This document shows, in pieces, positions 44,211-51,032 of a stretch of DNA of 51,032 nucleotides. Both the position numbers and the translations under genes were made by a program. The first letter of the stretch is position 1. Every line of letters begins with the position of its first letter. Below the pieces are notes generated by a model. The model did not search any database. It was given only the letters and a program-made list of their open reading frames with translations, and had not been told where the DNA came from. Origin of the DNA: Basidiobolus meristosporus CBS 931.73 (lineage: Eukaryota > Basidiobolomycota > Basidiobolomycetes > Basidiobolales > Basidiobolaceae); NCBI GenBank assembly GCA_002104905.1, contig MCFE01000636.1, positions 1 to 51,032 on the forward strand, written 5' to 3'.

Positions 44211-45482
44211 CTAAATGTTCATACTGACTAGTCCTAATTTTGACCTAAAATATTCAAACTTGTCTCTAGCTAATGGTTTGGTAAATATGTCTGCAATCAT
44301 TTCATCTGTAGGACAGTAAACTAAGCTAACTAAGTTATTCTCTATAGCTTCACGTATGAAATGATGTCTAATATCTATGTGCTTGGTTCTAGCATGAAAA
44401 GTTGGATTTCTACCTAATTGTATACATCCTTGATTATCTTGAAATAAAGTAATAGGCATTTTTTGACATAGGCCTAAATCTGTAAAGAGCTTTCTTAACC
44501 ACATTGCTTCTTTTGTAGCTTCACAGGCTGCCATATACTCTGCCTCTGTAGTAGAAAGTGCTACGGTTGGTTGCTTTCTTGAATTCCATGAAATTGCTCC
44601 TTTACAGTAAAGAAAGGTGTATCCTGTGGTGGATCTTCTGTCTTCCAAATTTCGTCCCCAATCAGCATCAGAGTATCCCACAAGATCCTGTTCTGAATCC
44701 TTATAAGTGTATCTTAAGCAGATATCAGCAGTTCCTTTTAGGTATCTAAAAATCCGCTTAACTGCTGCAATATGATCAGATCCATAATTCTGATTATGTT
44801 GGCTGACAACTCCCACTGAATATGAGATATCTGGACGTGTTCCAAGCATGATATACATCAGACTGCCGACCATAGATTGATAAGGAAAGTCAGGGCTTTC
44901 AGATGGCACCAAGCTCTCTTGATTTGGTTGAGTTTTGACCAAGTTAAGGTTTGTCTCCATTGGGGTAGCTGCCGGTTTACAGTCTTCCATTTTGTACTTC
45001 TTTAGTATATCCTGAATATACTTGGATTGGCTTAGGGTAATAGTCTGGGTACTTCTGTCTATGGAGAACTTAATCCCTAAGTAGTAACTAAGTTCTCCTA
45101 GATCGGACATCTTGAACTCCTTAGATAGGCTGGATTTAGTCTCTTCCAATGTTTCTAGGTTATTGGCGGCTATAATAAGATCATCCACATATAGAGCTAA
45201 TAGAACTGGATTTGCCCTATCTGGCTTATAGTATATACTATAGTCAGCATTACTCCTTTTGAAACTCAAAGATTCCAAATAAGAATCTATCTTGCAATTC
45301 CAGGCTCTCGGTGATTGTTTGAGACCATATAGTGACTTTTTAAGCTTGCAGACCAAATGGGGGTTATCTTGGTCAACAAACCCATCAGGCTGGTCCATAT
45401 ACACGTCCTCATCAAGTTCTCCATTCAAAAATGCAGTTTTTACATCCATTTGATGAATAAAAAAACTTATATTTGGCTGCAA
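44211..45482 (-). CDS. Element B pol, RT-RNase H portion
   Basis: About 420 codons. RT motifs are [17 protein letters not shown] (first catalytic Asp region), [19 protein letters not shown] (YVDD active site) and LGIKFSIDR. RNase H motifs are [21 protein letters not shown] and KHIDIRHHF. It ends with DIFTKPLA and a TAG 11 bp before the 3' LTR. In other copia elements this is continuous with integrase. Here it is separated by one extra T in a seven-T tract (plus-strand A run 45459-45465), so the listed first codons are not a true start. Confidence 0.9.
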   Translation of the reverse strand: MQPNISFFIHQMDVKTAFLNGELDEDVYMDQPDGFVDQDNPHLVCKLKKSLYGLKQSPRAWNCKIDSYLESLSFKRSNADYSIYYKPDRANPVLLALYVDDLIIAANNLETLEETKSSLSKEFKMSDLGELSYYLGIKFSIDRSTQTITLSQSKYIQDILKKYKMEDCKPAATPMETNLNLVKTQPNQESLVPSESPDFPYQSMVGSLMYIMLGTRPDISYSVGVVSQHNQNYGSDHIAAVKRIFRYLKGTADICLRYTYKDSEQDLVGYSDADWGRNLEDRRSTTGYTFLYCKGAISWNSRKQPTVALSTTEAEYMAACEATKEAMWLRKLFTDLGLCQKMPITLFQDNQGCIQLGRNPTFHARTKHIDIRHHFIREAIENNLVSLVYCPTDEMIADIFTKPLARDKFEYFRSKLGLVSMNI

Positions 45483-47838
45483 TAGCCAATATTAATCTGA
45501 TGGAATTAAACTTGGCTACCGGTGCAAAGGTCTCAGTATAGTCAAGTCCTTTTGTTTGAGAGTATCCTTTGGCTACAAGTCTTGCTTTGTATCTTTCAAT
45601 TGTACCATCAGCCTTGTACTTTGTCTTGAAGACCCATCTGCATCCAATTGATTTTCGGTTGATTGGTAATTTGACTAAGTCCCAAGTTTGATTTTCCATC
45701 AGGGCCTGATATTCCTCAGTCATTGCAGATCTCCAAAACTTTGTCTGAGGGCTATTTAGGGCCTCTTTTACAGTCTGGGGTTCATCAATATGGACTGAAT
45801 AGGCATAGGCTAAGTTTGTACCCTCATTAATATAGTAATTTGGGCTATTTCTTGTCCGATTTGATCTCCGGGCATTTGATACTGGAATGATCACTTCTGG
45901 GATATTCCTGGGCACTGATTCTGGCTGAACCACGGTTGTAGAGTCCTCTGGAGTGAAAAAATTTTCATTGTTTTGCTCTGATTCAATCCTGACAATTGGT
46001 GGACTTGAGATCAAATTTTCGTCATCATCTGATGTCATTTTTTGTGAAAATTTTGAATTTTCATCAAACAACACATCCCTGGACTTGATCAGCTTCTTTG
46101 CTTCGGTATTGTAGAGTCTGTATGCCTTACTCTCATTGCAGTAGCCCAAAAATATGCATTTTACACTTTTTGGCTCAAATTTTGACTGATTTCCGGCCAG
46201 TTTTTTGGCATATGCTGTACACCCAAATATTCTTAGATGTTCTGCACTTGGTCTGTGTCCATACCATGCTTCAAATGGAGTAGAATCACGAAGTATTCTG
46301 TTATAACTCCTATTTTTAAGGTATACAGCAGTGGCAACTGATTTCGCCCAAAAATCATAGGATAATTTTTGATCATGGATCATAGATCTTGCCATATCAA
46401 TTATTGATCTGTTAGCTCGTTCTGCTACTCCATTTTGCTGTGGGGAGTATGGTACAGTAGTCTCTTGCTTTATCCCATGAATTTTGCAGAAGTGGATGAA
46501 GAGTTTTGAGGTATATTCTCCACCATTGTCAGAGCGTATTTTCTTGATTTTTTCACCAGTTTCTCTCTCCACCATGGCTTTAAACTCCCTGAGCTTAGAC
46601 AGAGCTTCTTCCTTTCTCTCCATGAAGTAGACCCATGTGTATCTTGTATAATCATCAATAAAAGTGATTAAATACTTCATCCCGCCTAAGGATAAATTTT
46701 GCATAGGTCCACACAGATCTGAGTGAATTAGATCTAATTTTTTCTTAGTTTTGATTAACCCAGAGCTCTTGAACGGTTGTCTGGCTTGTTTCCCATATAT
46801 GCAGGCTTCACAGTGCTCCAAATTAGCTGGGGGATCAATTTTCACTCCAGAAATTAGCTGATCTTTGATCATTTTACGCAAATAATCAAAATTGATGTGT
46901 CCAAATCTCCTGTGCCAAAGCATTGGTGTTTCTTCATTTAAGTTACTTATATTGGCTTCCAGATATGATGGAATATAAGTCAACTTGTATAGGTTCTGAT
47001 CTCTGATGCCCGAAGCAATATGAGCACCATTTTGATCAGTGATCCTGCATCCAGAATTGTCAAAACTGAAACTGAGTCCTTCTGCTGTGGCCTTGCTTAC
47101 AGAGAGTAGGTTCTTGGCTATTTCTGGTACATAGAGTACTTCTTTAAAGGTCAGTGTATGGCTTCCTTCACTGCTTCTAAGGTTTACTTGGATAGTTCCT
47201 TCTCCCACTGCATCAAGTGTTCTATCGTCACCCATGAAAACCTTCTTAATTGGAATTTCTTGATATTGGGTAAAAAGTTCTTTTTGGTGTGTAAAGTGTT
47301 GAGAAGCTCCAGAGTCAATATACCACGTCTGAGAATCCTTGTTTGTGGTCATATTTAGTGCAGATATGAATAGTCTATCTTCAGTTGTTGCAGCATTTCC
47401 ATATTCAGGCTTCTTTTGCTGATAATCTCTCTTTTTGAAACACCGGTCTGATGTGTGTCCTTTCCTTTTGCAGTAGTTGCAAAATAGGTTGCTGTTGCCT
47501 TTGTAGGGTCTTGGGTACCTCCTTTGTTGGTTATCATTGCTTATTAAAGCATTTTCTTCTTCCTTCTTATTGGCGCTTGATTTTCTTAATTCTTCATCCA
47601 GGAGCCTTCCATATACGTAATTTAAGGTCAAATCTTCAGTTCTGGACTCTAGGGCTGATACAAGGCCCTGAAACTCGTCTGTCAGGCTATTCAGGATGGT
47701 AACTATCACATCCTCATCAGTAGTTGGTACGCCCACAGATTCCATCTCATCTACCAGCAGGGTAATTCTGTTAATTAGATTTTTCATTTCTTCTCCTGGC
47801 AGCATCTTTGTAGTAAAGAATTTTCTTCTCAGATACAT
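45412..47838 (-). CDS. Element B gag C-terminus, protease and integrase
   Basis: 808 codons in one frame. In order: the gag core (MYLRRKFF..., [12 protein letters not shown]), the zinc knuckle [14 protein letters not shown], the protease motif [11 protein letters not shown], the HHCC integrase zinc region ([10 protein letters not shown]... CEACIYGK), the DDE core ([47 protein letters not shown]) and the RT leader ([22 protein letters not shown]). The frame ends by running past the seven-T tract into a premature stop. Its first Met is internal to gag; the upstream frame is blocked by the insertion at about 47874. Confidence 0.92.
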   Translation of the reverse strand: MYLRRKFFTTKMLPGEEMKNLINRITLLVDEMESVGVPTTDEDVIVTILNSLTDEFQGLVSALESRTEDLTLNYVYGRLLDEELRKSSANKKEEENALISNDNQQRRYPRPYKGNSNLFCNYCKRKGHTSDRCFKKRDYQQKKPEYGNAATTEDRLFISALNMTTNKDSQTWYIDSGASQHFTHQKELFTQYQEIPIKKVFMGDDRTLDAVGEGTIQVNLRSSEGSHTLTFKEVLYVPEIAKNLLSVSKATAEGLSFSFDNSGCRITDQNGAHIASGIRDQNLYKLTYIPSYLEANISNLNEETPMLWHRRFGHINFDYLRKMIKDQLISGVKIDPPANLEHCEACIYGKQARQPFKSSGLIKTKKKLDLIHSDLCGPMQNLSLGGMKYLITFIDDYTRYTWVYFMERKEEALSKLREFKAMVERETGEKIKKIRSDNGGEYTSKLFIHFCKIHGIKQETTVPYSPQQNGVAERANRSIIDMARSMIHDQKLSYDFWAKSVATAVYLKNRSYNRILRDSTPFEAWYGHRPSAEHLRIFGCTAYAKKLAGNQSKFEPKSVKCIFLGYCNESKAYRLYNTEAKKLIKSRDVLFDENSKFSQKMTSDDDENLISSPPIVRIESEQNNENFFTPEDSTTVVQPESVPRNIPEVIIPVSNARRSNRTRNSPNYYINEGTNLAYAYSVHIDEPQTVKEALNSPQTKFWRSAMTEEYQALMENQTWDLVKLPINRKSIGCRWVFKTKYKADGTIERYKARLVAKGYSQTKGLDYTETFAPVAKFNSIRLILAIAAKYKFFYSSNGCKNCIFEWRT

Positions 47839-48184
47839 TTTCTTGGCAGCTGAACATGACTGGTAGGTGTCTTACTAATGCCTTCCAGGCATTCTTTGCC
47901 GTTTTTGCTCTTGAGCATTGAATTAGCAATTTGTCCTTGACATTAAGGCAAATGCAGTTAAAGGCACTTTGTTCTTTCTTCTGGTACTTTAAGGCTTCCT
48001 CTCCCACGTTTTTAGGAGGGCATTCTTCTCCCATGACAATATCCCAAAGGCCTCTTTCTTGCAGCAGCATCTTCATCTTCACCTTCCACACTTGGTAGTT
48101 AGATCCATCCAACTTTTCAGCAGAGGGAAAAATTCCAGTAATAGCAGTAGTAGACATTGCAGAGAGTGACAGCTCGGGGCTCAT
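47771..48184 (-). CDS. Element B gag N-terminal part
   Basis: The start is taken at 48184, the ATG in GGTTATGAGCCC directly after the LTR; the frame also runs open into the LTR. The copia gag N-terminus is recognisable (KLDGSNYQVWKVKMKMLLQE, then a DUF4219/UBN2-like helical region). An extra base at about 47874, absent in relic A, shifts the frame, so the last about 35 codons are out of register until the stop at 47771. Confidence 0.85.
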   Translation of the reverse strand: MSPELSLSAMSTTAITGIFPSAEKLDGSNYQVWKVKMKMLLQERGLWDIVMGEECPPKNVGEEALKYQKKEQSAFNCICLNVKDKLLIQCSRAKTAKNAWKALVRHLPVMFSCQENVSEKKILYYKDAARRRNEKSN

Positions 48185-48188
48185 AACC
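48177..48188 (-). other. Primer-binding site of element B, initiator-Met anticodon type
   Basis: GGTTATGAGCCC on the minus strand directly follows the 5' LTR. It is the exact complement of GGGCTCATAACC, the anticodon stem-loop sequence of fungal initiator tRNA-Met as I know it from yeast. Drosophila copia uses a half-tRNA of this type. The ATG in the middle is also the gag start. Confidence 0.75.
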
Positions 48189-48538
48189 TGTTGTAAGAGT
48201 CTTGGAGATATTGGAAGTGATTGGGAGAACAAGTAGATTATGTGGTTTTCACTTAATGATTTATTGAATGTAAAAGTAGTATTTATACTTTTACATGGTC
48301 TTGGCATTACAAACATGTAGAATAGGTTAAGGAAGGTCCCAAGAACATGTGTGCAAAGTTTGGGGCTGTTTGGACAACTTTGAGAATTTTCATGTTCTGG
48401 GTACCTGGTATTTTGGTGAAAATATTCTAAGTAAATCCCGACAAGGAATTTGGTCAGTATTCTCTAGGATTTGAAGGTGATGATCTAAGTGACTAAGTTA
48501 GGTGAATATTTAGGTGGAAAATACGAATTTTTACAACA
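48189..48538 (-). repeat. 5' LTR of element B
   Basis: 350 bp. A TATTTATACTTTTA promoter-like stretch lies within it, as in the other LTR. Confidence 0.95.
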
Positions 48539-51032
48539 CATTGAGGTTATCTTGATCTTGTAGACCCATCTACATCCTATTGGCTTTCTCCCATTTGGTA
48601 AATCTACCAGTTCCCACGTTTTTGCCTTGATCAGTGATTGGTACTCCTCCTGCATGGCTTGTTGCCACTTAGTAGCATCTGGACCTTGCATTGCCTGTTC
48701 CAGATTCTGAGGTTTGGCACATAAGGCAAGATAAGCTTCTTCATGACCATTTGGATGTCTGCCACCAGGATCCAGGGGCATTTCTTATTCTGGTAGATCT
48801 CCTAACTGGGATAATCTGTTCTGATCTGGAACTGGTAGAAGTATCTTCCATCTCTGGCTGGAATTGGTACGTATCTTCTTCATTAGTGTTGATTGCATCA
48901 TCAGGCAGCTGGCCAATGATTTCTGTGGCTTTCTGATCTGAATCCTCCTCAAATACAACATCCCTGCTCTTGATCAGCTTCTGAATTTGCCATCATACAC
49001 TCTATACCCTTTAGTATCTTCACAATACCCAAGAAAGATCCCTTTCTACTCTTTGGTTCCAACTTTGAGCGTTTTTTGTCAGGGATGTGATAAAAAACAT
49101 CACTGCCAAAGATCCTAGAGGTGCTGGAGATCTGGTATTTTGCCTGTATATGCTTCAAAGGGTGTAGAATCACGTAGTGCTGTTGTTGGGCATCTATTCT
49201 TGATGTATACAGTCGGTAGCAACAGATTCAGCCCAAAACTTGTAGTCCATTCCCTTATCATGATAGCATGACATCTTCCCATCTCTGCTACTATTGTTCT
49301 ATTTGCACATTCTGCTACTCCATTTTGCTGTGGAGTATGAGGAACTGTGGTCTGTTGAAATATACCAGTAGATCAGCAGTATTTTGCAAACTCCTTTGAG
49401 CAGTATTCTCCTCCATTGTCACTTTGTAGTACCTTCAGTTTACACCCAGCTTGTGTTTCTGCCATGTTCTTGAAGTGCTTAAACGTCTCTAAAGCTTCAT
49501 CCTTTGTTTTGAGGAAGTACACCCATGTATATCTAGTCTTGTCATCAATAATGATCATAAAGTATCTCTTGGCTCCAAAGGACAGTGTTCTCATGGGGCC
49601 ACATATGTCTGAGTGTACAATAGCCAATATTTCAGTGGTATTGATGCCTTCTGAGCTCTTGAACATGTTGCCTAGCTTGTTTGCCATATGAACATCCCTT
49701 ACAAACATTCAATTTGATCAGGAATTGAGTATTTTAGGCCCAAAACAAGCTGATTTTTCACCAATTGGCTCATTTTCTGTTGCCCAATGTGTCCTAGCCT
49801 CCTATGCCACATCCTCCCAGTTAGTTTCATCAGTTTCAGCAATGTTGACATACTCAGGTACAATGAACTTGCATTGTAACTTGTATATATTGTGATCTCT
49901 GATTCCCAAAGCTAATTTTTGTCCATTTTCACTCAATATTGAGCAGCTCAGCTTAGTAAAAACAAATTTCAGTCCCTGAGTAGTTGCTTTACTGACTGAG
50001 AGTAGGTTCTTAGCTATTCCAGGTACATAGAGTACGTCAGTCAGTTTTGCTGTTGTTGCCCCTGAGTTATCACTCATATTTAGTTGTATGGACCCACTGG
50101 CGGTAGCTTCCAATGCAGAGTTAACTCTCAGATAAACCTTTCTTACAGGAATAGTCTTTAAGTTGCTGAACCAATCCTTTATACCACAAATATGCTGTGA
50201 TGCTCCAAAGTCAATATACCATTCATTACATCGGTTACTTGCACTCTCTTGTACAGTTACAAATAACTGTTCATCAGTAGTTATATGGTTTGCCTGCTCT
50301 AGTTTCTGTTTTTTGTCTGCTTGTTTCTTCTTGCATTCTCTTGCCCAGTGTCCTAGCTTCTTACAGTAGTTACAGCAGCCAGGTTTTCTTTGGTTTTGTT
50401 GCTTTCTCTTCTTTTCTGTATGCCTTTCTGAACTGAATAAAGCATTATCTTCAATTTTCTCTGCTTGATCATTACATCTGAGTTCTTCATGGAGAAGTCT
50501 TCCTTTAACATAGTCTAAAGTCAAGTTGTCTTCTCTGCTTTCAAAAGAAAGTATGAGTGGCTCATACTTGTCTGGTAGGCTGCAAAGTAGACAGAGTATC
50601 TTTTCTTCATCATCTACACCGGCATTAATACTGTAAAGTTCTTCTGCAAGTGTCTCCATTCTGGTAATGAGTTGTAGCATGTCATCATCTGGCTCTTCCT
50701 CATGTTGAAGAACTTTTGTTTCAAATAAAGCTTGCTTGATACTGACTTTGCTCTAAAGGTCTTCTCTAAGGATTCCCATGCTGCTTTGGCAGTATTTGAG
50801 GCATGGATTTGTCCAATGAAGGAGTCTAGCACATTGATGCATATGGCATTGAGGCTTTCTCTCCTTCTCTTGAAACTTCTCCACATCTTCTGCTGTTCCT
50901 TTGGCTCAACTTCTTTTCCTGTCCACTATGTTCCAAAGCTTTCTTTCCTCAAGGTGGATCTGCATCTTGATTCTCCAAAGTCTGTAGTTCTTCCCATCAA
51001 ACCTCTCCTTTACAGGGAAGATGTTGGTATTG
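48539..51032 (-). pseudogene. Element C, gag to integrase part, degenerate
   Basis: Pieces in several frames read right to left: gag (50886-50614 and 50680 onward) with zinc knuckle CNYCKKLGHWAREC, a protease region reading DFGAS in place of the usual DSGAS, the integrase zinc and core regions (about 49800-49370, with [10 protein letters not shown] and SDNGGEY), then the RT leader (48781-48540; GCRWVYKIK). Frameshifts and stops separate them, for example at about 49370 and 48950. The piece joins the RT part at 43849 across the B insertion. The 5' LTR and gag start lie beyond the right edge. Confidence 0.88.

Larger units (their letters stand above)
43850..48538 (-). mobile_element. Young Ty1/copia retrotransposon B, nested in element C
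   Basis: 4689 bp on the minus strand with two 350-bp LTRs (43850-44199 and 48189-48538). I find no difference between them when read side by side. LTR ends are TGTTGTAA...TTACAACA. The primer site adjoins the 5' LTR and a GAGTGGGAG polypurine tract adjoins the 3' LTR. Flanking bases on the minus strand are CAATG and AAATG, a five-base target duplication with one difference. The gene order gag, protease, integrase, RT, RNase H defines Ty1/copia. Coding continuity is broken by two single-base insertions. Confidence 0.95.

Overview
The window is nuclear DNA of a filamentous fungus. Short spliceosomal introns of about 53-75 bp carry GT(AAGT)-AG ends and CTAAC/CTAAT-like branch sites, and genes have TATA boxes with pyrimidine-rich leaders. 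Marker families are fungal: GH72/CBM43 glucanosyltransferase, a Zn2Cys6-PAS regulator, a velvet domain protein, a septin and assimilatory sulfite reductase. I cannot fix the lineage. High intron density beside long repeat-rich spacers would suit an early-diverging or basidiomycete-type genome, but that is inference.

Layout. 1-3500 is repeat DNA: an ORF end running off the left edge, four copies of a structured 3' tail module, a probable tRNA-derived SINE, a short telomere-like CCCTAA tract and a 155-bp satellite. 4608-9411 holds three secreted wall or extracellular genes: an 8-Cys GPI protein, a PL14 polysaccharide lyase-like protein and a GH72 glucanosyltransferase. 12441-28000 is the housekeeping and regulatory core: sulfite reductase beta subunit, ribosomal protein eS4, SRP54 (12 exons), mitochondrial bS18m (6 exons), a Cdc3/AspB-type septin (12 exons) and an Ert1/Rds2/AcuK-M-type regulator (7 exons). 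28459-36792 holds a two-FAS1 secreted protein, a ZIP metal transporter, a LIM-domain-binding-type coregulator with poly-Q, and a minimal velvet protein. 36793-39300 is mostly empty, apart from a dubious minus-strand ORF cluster.

39300-51032 is a transposon graveyard. It contains a decayed copia relic, a 1.47-kb TA-flanked element with very long inverted arms, an inverted gag fragment, and a degenerate Ty1/copia element (C). Nested in C is a very young copia element (B, 43850-48538) whose two 350-bp LTRs read as identical.

How the genes relate. No operon-like pathway is evident. The wall and secreted genes (GPI protein, PL14, GH72, FAS1), the septin, the LDB coregulator and the velvet protein all belong to families tied to wall building, adhesion and development. 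The housekeeping genes are unrelated neighbours. The most unusual signals are in the repeats: the tail module keeps its hairpins while the stem sequence changes, and the copia primer-binding site matches the initiator-Met tRNA anticodon loop and contains the gag ATG.
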